NCBI GenBank assembly: GCA_020024595.1
Contig: JAHHTO010000020.1
Coordinates: forward strand, 1-24,336
Direction of reading: 5' to 3'
DNA length: 24,336 nucleotides
Source of the DNA: Schaedlerella sp.
GTDB lineage: Bacteria > Bacillota > Clostridia > Lachnospirales > Lachnospiraceae
The notes below the pieces were generated by a model. The model did not search any database and was not told the origin of the DNA. It worked only from the letters and a program-made list of their open reading frames with translations. Shown here piece by piece: positions 16,195 through 23,214 of this stretch. Made by a program: the position numbers and the translations under genes. Positions within the stretch are counted from its first letter, which is position 1. Every line of letters begins with the position of its first letter.

Positions 16195-16220
16195 TGTGGC
16201 GGGAACACGTTCCCGTCACA
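16195..16220 (+). other. Intercistronic stem-loop between binding-protein and permease genes
   Basis: TGTGGCGGGAA (16195-16205) pairs with TTCCCGTCACA (16210-16220) over 11 positions including one G-U, with the loop CACG. No T-run follows. This is the typical position for an mRNA-stabilising or partially terminating hairpin that lets the binding protein be made in excess over the permeases. Confidence 0.75.
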
Positions 16221-16245
16221 TATAAAGGAAAGGTGGCCAGATTTT

Positions 16246-17133
16246 GTGAAAAGAAAAGTTAAGGTTGATTATGCGAGATGGATATTTGTACTTCCGGCAA
16301 TGATTATTGTAGGTGCATTGCTTATCTATCCGATTTTTTCAAGTCTCTATTATAGTATGACAACGAAGCATTTGATAAGGCCCATGTATGATTTTGTTGG
16401 GTTGGCAAATTATCAGGATGTGTTGACAGATCCTGATTTTTTTAAAGCATTTTTTCACTCTATCATATGGACAATTGCATCACTTGCAGGACAGATTTTT
16501 ATTGGATTTACAGCAGCGCTTTGTGTGAATAGAGTAAGACATTTGAAGGGCGTTTACAGAACATTGATGATTATTCCCTGGGCATTCCCTTCCATTGTTA
16601 TCGCACTTTCTTGGAAGTGGATTTTAAATGGTGTATCGGGATTTATCCCTAATATGCTTGTACAACTTGGAATCTGCAATGAACTCCCTCAATTTTTGAG
16701 TGACAGTAGTATCGTGTTTCTGACTCTTGTTATGATCAATATTTGGTTTGGTGCGCCGATGATCATGATTAATGTATTGTCTGCGTTACAGACAATTCCA
16801 CAGGATCAATATGAGGCAGCACAGATTGATGGTGCTAGCAAGGGGCAGCAGTTTTTGCATATTACATTCCCTCATATTAAAGTAGTGGTAGGTTTGTTGG
16901 TTGTGCTTCGTACAATTTGGATTTTCAATAATTTTGATATAATTTATCTGTTGACCGGTGGAGGTCCTGCAGATAAGACAATGACAGTTCCGATTTATGC
17001 GTACAACATGGGCTGGGGAACAAAAATGCTTGGAAAATCTTCGGCAGTTACCATTTTACTCCTGATGTTCTTGCTTCTTGTATGTTTTATCTACTTTGCA
17101 ATTATTGCAAAATGGGAAAAGGAGGAGAAATAA
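16246..17133 (+). CDS. Sialic acid ABC transporter permease 1 (CUT1, MalF-like)
   Basis: A 295-residue permease with six hydrophobic segments, the first at about residues 12-32 (WIFVLPAMIIVGALLIYPIF). The ATPase-contact EAA loop reads EAAQIDGASKGQQFLHITFPHI (about 187-208). The frame is open from an ATG at 16192, but that would put the intercistronic hairpin inside the coding region. AAAGGAAAGGTGG at 16224-16235 points to the GTG at 16246, about ten bases downstream. The stop overlaps the start of permease 2 (TAATG). It should pair with that protein to form the channel. Confidence 0.87.
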   Translation: MKRKVKVDYARWIFVLPAMIIVGALLIYPIFSSLYYSMTTKHLIRPMYDFVGLANYQDVLTDPDFFKAFFHSIIWTIASLAGQIFIGFTAALCVNRVRHLKGVYRTLMIIPWAFPSIVIALSWKWILNGVSGFIPNMLVQLGICNELPQFLSDSSIVFLTLVMINIWFGAPMIMINVLSALQTIPQDQYEAAQIDGASKGQQFLHITFPHIKVVVGLLVVLRTIWIFNNFDIIYLLTGGGPADKTMTVPIYAYNMGWGTKMLGKSSAVTILLLMFLLLVCFIYFAIIAKWEKEEK

Positions 17134-17966
17134 TGGCTAAGAAAAAAGGAATAATAGGAAACGGTTTGTGTCATGTTTATCTGATTTTATTATCAGTTAT
17201 TGCAGTATTTCCTTTGATTTGGGTTTTGCTTTCTTCTATTAAGACCAATGGGGAACTGACAGCAAATCCTACAAGCTTCTTACCAAAGAATCCTACATTC
17301 AGCAATTTCGTACATGTGATCGAAGATCTTGTATTTGCTCGTAATATTGCAAATAGTATTGTGATTGCTTTATGTACCACTATCATTGCAATCGTTATAT
17401 CTTGTATGGCTGCATATGGAATTGTAAGATTTTTTCCAAAATTAGGAAACATTATGTCAAAAGCACTTGTTACAACATACTTATTTCCACCCATACTATT
17501 GGCGATTCCATATTCACTTGTAATGGCAAAGCTTGGACTTACAAATACACGTGTAGGTTTGGTGATCGTGTACTTATCATTTAGTGTTCCTTATGCTGTA
17601 TGGATGCTGGTAGGTTTCTTTAAAACAGTTCCCATCGGGATTGAGGAAGCGGCAAGAGTGGATGGAGCGAATAAGGTACAGACCTTTGTGAAAATCGTAA
17701 TTCCTTTGGTTATGCCTGGAATTGTAGCAACAGCTATTTATACCTTTATCAATGCATGGAATGAGTTTCTGTATGCCTTGATCCTAATCAATAGTACAGA
17801 CATGATGACAGTTTCTGTAAAATTAAGATCCCTTCAAGGTGCAGAAATTTTGAATTGGGGAGATATGATGGCGGCTTCCACGTTAGTAGTGGTTCCATCT
17901 GTTATTTTCTTTATGTTAATTCAGAAGAAAATAGCCAGTGGAATGGCAGAAGGTGCAGTGAAATAA
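17133..17966 (+). CDS. Sialic acid ABC transporter permease 2 (CUT1, MalG-like)
   Basis: A 277-residue permease with six hydrophobic segments. Typical MalG-family features are the N-terminal FPLIWVLLSSIKTNGEL (about 26-42), the periplasmic-side segment with FLPKNPTFSNF, and the EAA loop EEAARVDGANKVQTFVKIVIPLV (about 170-192), followed by FINAWNEFLYALILI. The frame continues upstream to 17082 inside permease 1, but GGAGG at 17121-17125 fits the ATG at 17133. No ATPase gene follows in the operon, so energy is likely supplied by a shared MsmX/MsmK-type ATPase encoded elsewhere. Confidence 0.9.
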   Translation: MAKKKGIIGNGLCHVYLILLSVIAVFPLIWVLLSSIKTNGELTANPTSFLPKNPTFSNFVHVIEDLVFARNIANSIVIALCTTIIAIVISCMAAYGIVRFFPKLGNIMSKALVTTYLFPPILLAIPYSLVMAKLGLTNTRVGLVIVYLSFSVPYAVWMLVGFFKTVPIGIEEAARVDGANKVQTFVKIVIPLVMPGIVATAIYTFINAWNEFLYALILINSTDMMTVSVKLRSLQGAEILNWGDMMAASTLVVVPSVIFFMLIQKKIASGMAEGAVK

Positions 17967-17996
17967 TAAATGGATTTCTAAGATAGGAGGTAAAAA

Positions 17997-19109
17997 ATGA
18001 AAACAATAGGTTATGCCGTAGTGGGAACAGGATATTTTGGAGCAGAATTAGGAAGGATTATGAAAGAACAAGAAGGTGCAAAGATAGTTGCAGTTCTTGA
18101 TCCAGAAAATGGGAAGGCAATTGCAGATGAACTGGAATGTGACGTAGAAACAGATCTTGATACTTTATATAGTAGAGAAGATGTAGATGCCGTTATTGTT
18201 GCAACGCCGAATTATCTTCATAAAGAGCCTGTGATCAAGGCAGCTGAACATGGTGTGGATGTTTTTTGTGAGAAGCCAATTGCTCTAAGCTATCAGGATT
18301 GTGACGAAATGGTTTCTGCTTGTCAGAAACATGGAGTGATATTTATGGCGGGACATGTAATGAATTTCTTTCATGGTGTACGTCATGCAAAAAAATTAAT
18401 CAATGAGGGTGTCATCGGAGACGTGTTATACTGTCATTCTGCCAGAAATGGGTGGGAGGAACAGCAGCCTACGATTTCATGGAAAAAGATTCGCGAGAAA
18501 TCGGGTGGACATTTGTATCATCATATTCATGAACTTGACTGTGTTCAATTCCTTATGGGAGGAATACCAGAGACGGTTACTATGACCGGAGGCAATGTGG
18601 CGCATCAGGGAGAGTCATTTGGCGATGAAGATGATATGCTGTTTGTAAACCTTGAATTCTCAGGAAATCGTTATGCAGTGTGTGAGTGGGGATCCGCATT
18701 TCACTGGCCAGAGCATTATGTTCTTATTCAGGGAACCAAGGGTGCGATTCGTCTTGATATGTGCGATTGCGGTGGAACATTGAAAGTTGATGGAAAGGAT
18801 GAACATTTTCTTGTTCATGAGTCCAAGGAAGAAGACGATGATCGTACGAGGATTTATCACGGGACAGAAATGGATGGAGCCATCATGTATGGTAAACCGG
18901 GGAAAAAACCGCCAATGTGGTTACATAGTATCATGAAAAATGAAATGAGTTATTTTAATGGAATTATGCATGGTGCTGAAGTAGATGATGAGTTCCGCCC
19001 GTTATTAACAGGAGAGGCCGCAAGAGCTGCCATTGCCACAGCAGATGCTCTTACAAAATCCAGATTTGAAGATCGTAAAGTAAAATTAAGTGAAATTATA
19101 GGAGAATAG
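17997..19109 (+). CDS. nanOX: NAD-dependent sialic acid oxidoreductase, NanOx/YjhC-like
   Basis: A 370-residue GFO/IDH/MocA-family enzyme. The Rossmann motif VVGTGYFG is at residues 8-15, the catalytic-lysine motif CEKPIAL at 91-97 (Lys93), and the active-site segment GGHLYHHIHELD at 170-181 with His175, His176 and Asp181. Length and motifs match R. gnavus NanOx and E. coli YjhC, which convert 2,7-anhydro-Neu5Ac to Neu5Ac through keto and DANA-type intermediates with catalytic recycling of NAD. AGGAGGT precedes the ATG. Only two bases separate it from nanA, so the Neu5Ac it makes can be cleaved at once. This gene is the strongest evidence that the operon targets 2,7-anhydro-Neu5Ac. Confidence 0.88.
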   Translation: MKTIGYAVVGTGYFGAELGRIMKEQEGAKIVAVLDPENGKAIADELECDVETDLDTLYSREDVDAVIVATPNYLHKEPVIKAAEHGVDVFCEKPIALSYQDCDEMVSACQKHGVIFMAGHVMNFFHGVRHAKKLINEGVIGDVLYCHSARNGWEEQQPTISWKKIREKSGGHLYHHIHELDCVQFLMGGIPETVTMTGGNVAHQGESFGDEDDMLFVNLEFSGNRYAVCEWGSAFHWPEHYVLIQGTKGAIRLDMCDCGGTLKVDGKDEHFLVHESKEEDDDRTRIYHGTEMDGAIMYGKPGKKPPMWLHSIMKNEMSYFNGIMHGAEVDDEFRPLLTGEAARAAIATADALTKSRFEDRKVKLSEIIGE

Positions 19110-19111
19110 TC

Positions 19112-20029
19112 ATGAAAGATTTGGAAAAATATAAAGGTGTCATTCCTGCATTTTATGCATGTTATGATGACAATGGTGGTGTCAGCATTGAAAGAACGAA
19201 ACAGTTTACAGAATATCTGATCAACAAAGGCGTGAAAGGGTTATACGTTTGTGGATCTTCAGGAGAATGTATCTATCAGAGTAAAGAAGAGAGAAAACAG
19301 ATTCTTGAAAGTGTGATGGAAGTTGCCAAAGGTAGAATTACAGTGATTGCACATGTCGGATGTAATAATACAGCGGACAGTGCTGAACTGGCTGCTCATG
19401 CTGAAAGTGTGGGGGTAGATGCGATTGCATCCATTCCACCAATTTATTTCCATCTTCCGGACTATGCGATCGCAGACTATTGGAATGAGATCAGCGCAGC
19501 TGCACCAAATACTGATTTTGTCATTTATAATATTCCACAGTTAGCAGGTGTTGCGTTGAACGTTCCACTGTATAAAAAGATGCGAGAAAATCCGAGGGTG
19601 ATCGGAGTGAAGAATTCTTCCATGCCAGTACAGGATATTCAGATGTTCAAGGATGTTTCGGGAGAAGACAGTGTCGTGTTTAATGGACCAGATGAACAGT
19701 TTGTGGGTGGAAGAATGATGGGAGCTGACGCGGGAATCGGAGGCACTTATGCGGTTATGCCTGAATTGTTCCTTGCAGCAGATAAAGCAATTCAAAACGG
19801 AGAATTCCAAAAGGCAAAAGAGATTCAATATAAAATAGACAGAATTATTTATGCGATGTGTGCATGCCATGGAAATTTGTATGCAGTTATGAAGGAAATT
19901 TTAAGAGCGCAGGGGATTGATATTGGTGGTGTCAGAAAACCACTCCCAGATATTATAGAGAATGACAAACAACAGATTGAAGTATGTATTCAAATGATAA
20001 AAGATGCAATAGATGGTTTGAATAAATAA
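19112..20029 (+). CDS. nanA: N-acetylneuraminate lyase (sialic acid aldolase)
   Basis: A 305-residue class I aldolase of the DapA/NanA family that cleaves Neu5Ac to ManNAc and pyruvate in the cytoplasm. The carboxylate-binding motif GSSGE is at residues 48-52, the catalytic Tyr139 in VIYNIPQLAG and the Schiff-base Lys167 in IGVKNSS. The segment GADAGIGGTYAVMPE (about 205-219) resembles the sugar-binding loop that separates NanA from dihydrodipicolinate synthase (G-I-G-S/G-T-Y-N). It lies two bases after nanOX, with an ATAGGAG-type RBS inside the end of that gene. A strong hairpin follows immediately. Confidence 0.93.
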   Translation: MKDLEKYKGVIPAFYACYDDNGGVSIERTKQFTEYLINKGVKGLYVCGSSGECIYQSKEERKQILESVMEVAKGRITVIAHVGCNNTADSAELAAHAESVGVDAIASIPPIYFHLPDYAIADYWNEISAAAPNTDFVIYNIPQLAGVALNVPLYKKMRENPRVIGVKNSSMPVQDIQMFKDVSGEDSVVFNGPDEQFVGGRMMGADAGIGGTYAVMPELFLAADKAIQNGEFQKAKEIQYKIDRIIYAMCACHGNLYAVMKEILRAQGIDIGGVRKPLPDIIENDKQQIEVCIQMIKDAIDGLNK

Positions 20030-20036
20030 TGGAGAT

Positions 20037-20067
20037 AAGGGTTCCAATGTAACATTGGAACCTTTCT
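20037..20067 (+). terminator. Terminator-like hairpin after nanA
   Basis: GGTTCCAATG (20040-20049) and CATTGGAACC (20053-20062) pair perfectly over 10 bp with a TAA loop; flanking A-A-G and T-T-T extend it to 13 pairs. The T-run (TTTCT) is short, so partial termination or 3'-end stabilisation is likely. The genes beyond may be expressed at a lower level. Confidence 0.7.
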
Positions 20068-20086
20068 ACAATTAAGGTGTGGTAGG

Positions 20087-20125
20087 ATGAAAAAATATAT
20101 TTGTATTGATATATGTGGGGGATAA
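20087..20125 (+). pseudogene. Possible vestige of a ROK-family ManNAc kinase gene (nanK start)
   Basis: A 12-codon frame reads MKKYICIDICGG and stops at TAA (20123-20125). The first residues resemble the N-terminal phosphate-binding strand of ROK sugar kinases (MKKYIxIDIGGT), with Cys in place of one Gly and a stop where Thr is usual. AAGGTG at 20074-20079 sits seven bases before the ATG. It lies between nanA and the SGNH/nanE genes, where a nanK could be expected, and no intact kinase is present in the window. The match is short and could be chance. Confidence 0.35.
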
Positions 20126-20174
20126 TTTACGGTATTTGCTGAGAAAGGTTTAACAATAATAATGGAGGTGTAAA

Positions 20175-20885
20175 ATGATCAGTACATCAGAAGGGTATAC
20201 AAGATTAGAATATTTTTCTCTAAATGTAGCAGCTGATAGCCGAAGAAAAGAATTTGATATAAAGAATCATTCTTTGAGATATGAAAAAAAATGTCCTGAC
20301 TTTCTTTTTATCGGAGATTCCATTACCCATTACTGGGAATTAAATAGCTATTTTCACCAAAACAATTGCTTGATTGTTAACAGAGGTATTGGAGGTGACA
20401 CAACAACATATTTGAGAAAAAGGTTCTATGTAGACGCGATTCAGTTACAGCCGAAATATTGTATTCTTGGAATTGGAATCAATGATTCTATTGATCTGGA
20501 GGGAGACTATTGGAAACGACTGGAACCAAAACCATATGAGGAAGTAGTAACAACTGCAAAGGATAATTTCACAGATATTATTTATCAGGCAGAAACGAGA
20601 AATATGGAATTGATTCTTACATCCATATTGCCAATCGATATGCCGGTGTCTTTACATGAAGATACAAGAATGCAATATATTAAGGATATCAATTGTTGGA
20701 TTGAACGTGTGGCAAAAGAAAAGAGTATGATCTACATTGATTATTATCGTGAACTTGTCAATCCTGATACTGGAAAAATCAAGGATGGAACAACCTATGA
20801 TGGACTTCATCCTAATGCGGTTGGATACAGTATAATGGTAAGAACTTTGAGAGACACTTTGAAAAAAAATAACATATTCATATGA
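20175..20885 (+). CDS. SGNH/GDSL hydrolase, candidate cytoplasmic sialate O-acetylesterase
   Basis: A 236-residue SGNH-fold esterase without signal peptide. Block I is FIGDSITHYW with the nucleophile Ser49, block II NRGIGGDTT (Gly near 73), block III GIGINDS (Asn near 100), and block V DGLHPNAVGY near 211-220 with the catalytic Asp and His. All four SGNH residues are therefore present. The family includes platelet-activating-factor acetylhydrolase-like and carbohydrate acetylesterases. Sitting between nanA and nanE genes, I infer that it removes O-acetyl groups from imported sialic acid so that NanA can act. That substrate is not shown by sequence. ATGGAGGTG precedes the ATG by a few bases. 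Its end is ten bases from the next gene. Confidence 0.85.
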   Translation: MISTSEGYTRLEYFSLNVAADSRRKEFDIKNHSLRYEKKCPDFLFIGDSITHYWELNSYFHQNNCLIVNRGIGGDTTTYLRKRFYVDAIQLQPKYCILGIGINDSIDLEGDYWKRLEPKPYEEVVTTAKDNFTDIIYQAETRNMELILTSILPIDMPVSLHEDTRMQYIKDINCWIERVAKEKSMIYIDYYRELVNPDTGKIKDGTTYDGLHPNAVGYSIMVRTLRDTLKKNNIFI

Positions 20886-20895
20886 GGGAATAAAT

Positions 20896-22056
20896 ATGAT
20901 TTTTGATTCGATTTCTAATTATAAAAATTATTCTGGGTATCCGGAATTGTATAAGGTATTATCATTTTTAGCAAATTTGGGAGAAGGAAAATTAGTGGAA
21001 CCCAATACTGTATTGGTTCAGGACCGAATTTTCTGTAATCCAGTCAGGTTTATGTCAAAACCGGAGAACGAATGTAAATACGAGGCACATCAGAAATATA
21101 TCGATGTACATTACATTGTAAAAGGTGTGGAAGGTATTGCGACTGCAAATGTAAATTCTTTGAAGGAAGACACACCATTTGATTCTATAAAAGATATTGG
21201 ATTTTATACAGGAAAGGAAGAAGGACGATATTTTTTGAGAAAAGGGGATTTCATGGTTTGTTATCCTAGTGATGCGCACAAAGTCGGAATGATGGAGGGA
21301 AAATCTCAAACAATTGAGAAGATTGTTGTCAAAATTAAAGTAAGTAGAATAGAGGAACGAGAGAGCGACAGAGAAAGCATTCTGAAGGCGATTCAAGGAC
21401 ATTTGATTGTGTCTTGTCAGGCATTACCTTATGAACCGTTACATTCTTCTTATATTATGGGAAGAATGGCACAGGCGGCAAAAGAAGGAGGAGCCTATGG
21501 AATTCGTGCAAATACGAAAGACGATATTATGGAAATACGAAGCCGTACAAATTTGCCGGTAATAGGAATCGTAAAAAGGGATTATGGGAATTGTAAAGTA
21601 TATATTACTCCAACTATGCGTGAAATAGAGGAACTTATGGAGGTAAAGCCAGAAATAATTGCTATTGATGCTACAAATTCTTTACGACCGACTGGGCAGT
21701 CGTTAGATGAGTTTTTTGCGGAAGTGAAGAAAAAATATCCGGACCAGCTGTTTATGGCAGATTGCTCCACAGTAGAAGAGGCGGTTCACGCAGATGGGAT
21801 TGGTTTTGATTTTATTGGAACAACACTGGTAGGCTATACAGAGCAAAGTTCTGGATTAAAGATTGAAAATAATGATTTTGAAATTATAAGAGATATCTTA
21901 AAGAAAGTGAAGCATCCAGTAATTGCAGAGGGGAATATCAATACACCTGAAAAGGTAAAACGGGTGATTGATTTAGGATGTTATAGTGTGGTGGTAGGAA
22001 GCATTATTACACGACCGCACTTGATAACAAAAGCCTTTGCAGATGTGCTTAAGTAA
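20896..22056 (+). CDS. nanE: YhcH-NanE fusion: sialic acid anomerase domain plus ManNAc-6-P 2-epimerase
   Basis: A 386-residue two-domain protein. Residues 1 to about 152 are a YhcH/YjgK/EbgC (DUF386) domain, with the metal-ligand region YEAHQKYIDVHYIVKG near 62-77 and DAHKVG near 131. Residues from about 160 are NanE: VSCQALP, GIRAN, LPVIGIVKRDY, ITPTMREIEEL, IAIDAT, FMADCST, IGTTLVGYT, VIAEGNINTPE and VVVGSIITRP follow in the family order. NanE converts ManNAc-6-P to GlcNAc-6-P. E. coli YhcH (NanQ) has been described as an anomerase that gives the aldolase the open form of Neu5Ac. The linker near 150-162 is charged and probably flexible. The two domains act on either side of the aldolase step. 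A strong terminator follows. Confidence 0.92.
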   Translation: MIFDSISNYKNYSGYPELYKVLSFLANLGEGKLVEPNTVLVQDRIFCNPVRFMSKPENECKYEAHQKYIDVHYIVKGVEGIATANVNSLKEDTPFDSIKDIGFYTGKEEGRYFLRKGDFMVCYPSDAHKVGMMEGKSQTIEKIVVKIKVSRIEERESDRESILKAIQGHLIVSCQALPYEPLHSSYIMGRMAQAAKEGGAYGIRANTKDDIMEIRSRTNLPVIGIVKRDYGNCKVYITPTMREIEELMEVKPEIIAIDATNSLRPTGQSLDEFFAEVKKKYPDQLFMADCSTVEEAVHADGIGFDFIGTTLVGYTEQSSGLKIENNDFEIIRDILKKVKHPVIAEGNINTPEKVKRVIDLGCYSVVVGSIITRPHLITKAFADVLK

Positions 22057-22113
22057 ATATGGATGTTGTTGGGGGTGGCTATAGGAACCTTAGCTACTTC
22101 CTTAAAAAGAGAG

Positions 22114-22159
22114 AAAACAGACAGGTGATTAGCTAGGAAGCTGATCACCTGTCTGTTTT
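22114..22159 (+). terminator. Very strong terminator at the end of the sialic acid operon
   Basis: AAAACAGACAGGTGAT (22114-22129) and ATCACCTGTCTGTTTT (22144-22159) are perfectly complementary over 16 bp; the stem continues inward through TAGCT/AGCTG with one G-U to an AGGA loop. The A-run before and T-run after make it usable on both strands. A weaker stem, GTGGCTA/TAGCTAC, lies just upstream near 22075-22097. Confidence 0.92.
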
Positions 22160-22231
22160 ATGTATATTTTGAATTTATTTGTAAGAAATTCTTTCCCAAG
22201 TAAACTAAACCTCCATTTGCTAGTCTTTATA

Positions 22232-22254
22232 TCCAACCTTTAGGGTGCAGTTCA
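22232..22254 (-). repeat. Possible IS3-family (IS150 group) inverted-repeat remnant
   Basis: On the minus strand this reads TGAACTGCACCC followed by TAAAGGTTGGA. It begins with TG and resembles the terminal repeat of IS150-type elements (TGTACTGCACCC...GTTGGAC). No IS3 transposase is left beside it. The identification is from memory of the repeat and is tentative. The rest of 22160-22330 shows nothing else I can name. Confidence 0.35.
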
Positions 22255-22329
22255 TTATTAGGGGCTTTATTAAGCAAGTTTCTAACGGGTAGCATAGTCA
22301 AGTGATATTGTTGAGAAATTTAATTTGTT

Positions 22330-22536
22330 TTATAAGAGTACGAAATAAGAGTGTCTCGTATCCATAAAAACAACGGCATAAATATCTTCCGGAGATCGTT
22401 CCTGCCATTCTTTCACAATCGGAAGAATCTTGTCTGTAATCCTGCTGATCGTACTATCAGAAATTTCAATATTATACAGTTAGCGGATATGACTCTCAAT
22501 ATCGTTTGTTGTCATGCCTTTTACATACATGGAAAT
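22330..22536 (-). pseudogene. IS256-family transposase fragment
   Basis: Read on the minus strand from 22536, one frame gives ISMYVKGMTTNDIESHIR, a stop (TAA) and then LYNIEISDSTISRITDKI, ILPIVKEWQERSPEDIYAVVFMD, before drifting to another stop. This is the middle of an IS256/Mutator-type transposase (usual form: KGMTTxDIxxHIxxxYGxxxSxxTIS, and VFMDAIHxHVR). The internal stop replaces a Glu/Gln-type position, the DDE aspartate of MD is kept, and both termini are gone. About 65 residues of a protein normally near 400 residues remain. It cannot be active. Confidence 0.88.
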
Positions 22537-22566
22537 ACATCATTTTTTTAGATAATAGTTCATCAT

Positions 22567-23073
22567 TTGACTAAGAACTGCTTTTTGAGGGAAATCCCTG
22601 CCATCTATCTTGCCCGATTTAACGAGGGAGTGAACCGAACAAAGCCGGTCACAAACCCCTATGGATGGGGTCCCTCTACCATCGTAAATATTCTGAAAAA
22701 GCGGGAGTATTTAGGATATACTATCAATTTTAAGACCCGCAAACACTTCAAGGATAAGAAAAGCTACTATATTTCTGAGAACGAATGGACGATTTTTGAA
22801 CATACTTATGAAGCCATTATCGACCAGCAGACCATTGACCTTTACAAGTACGCCAAAGAACAGGGTGCCTTAAACGCCGAGATTGGAGAGCTGCAAAGGA
22901 TCATTGCCGGCTATGAGCAGACTAGAAAATCCTTGTCCATGAACGTGATCACAAAGCCAGTGGAGCGCAAAAACGGTATAAAGACAAAATCAGAGTTGGG
23001 AAAAAGCAGCTATGGAAAAAGCGTGTTTATTCCGGTCAGTCAAATGCCAAGACAAGAACGAAAAGAGCCATGA
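22567..23073 (+). pseudogene. Large serine recombinase fragment (TnpX-like) with a foreign tail
   Basis: The frame of 168 codons begins in recombinase-domain sequence. NPYGWGPSTIVNILKKREYL then GYTINFKTRKHFKDKKSYY, SENEWTIFEHTYEAIIDQQT is typical of the recombinase domain that follows the resolvase domain in Tn4451/Tn5397-type large serine recombinases. The catalytic resolvase N-terminus with its serine and the zinc-ribbon (Cys pairs) are both missing. After IDLYKYAKEQG the sequence turns to a helical, charged tail (ALNAEIGELQRIIAGYEQTRKS) ending in KEP, which I cannot place and which suggests a deletion joining two mobile-element genes. The first few codons and the TTG start are doubtful. 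Not expected to be functional. Confidence 0.8.
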
Positions 23074-23105
23074 TTAAAAATTGATTTTTATATAAATATT
23101 TACCA

Positions 23106-23155
23106 TTGACAATTTAGATATTCGGAAGTATTATTTAGACAGACGCTCGTTCTGT
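23106..23155 (+). promoter_or_regulatory. Promoter of the TetR gene with operator-like palindrome
   Basis: TTGACA (23106-23111) and TATTAT (23129-23134) are 17 bases apart. The start would fall near 23141, inside the dyad ACAGACGCTCGTTCTGT (23139-23155), whose outer arms ACAGA and TCTGT are perfect inverted repeats. A TetR dimer bound here would block its own promoter. Confidence 0.75.
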
Positions 23156-23214
23156 GAATGCGGCGTCAATTTAAGGATAGTAGGTTAGTAGAAACTAATA
23201 TGTGAATTTGGGAG

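Noticed and set aside
20101..20126. TTGTAT and GATAAT as a promoter for the SGNH-nanE genes
   Set aside because: The spacing is only 14 bases; no convincing promoter was found there, so read-through from nanA is assumed.
22351..22551. Plus-strand 66-codon frame in the scar region
   Set aside because: It is the antisense of the IS256-type transposase fragment, which gives real family similarity on the minus strand.
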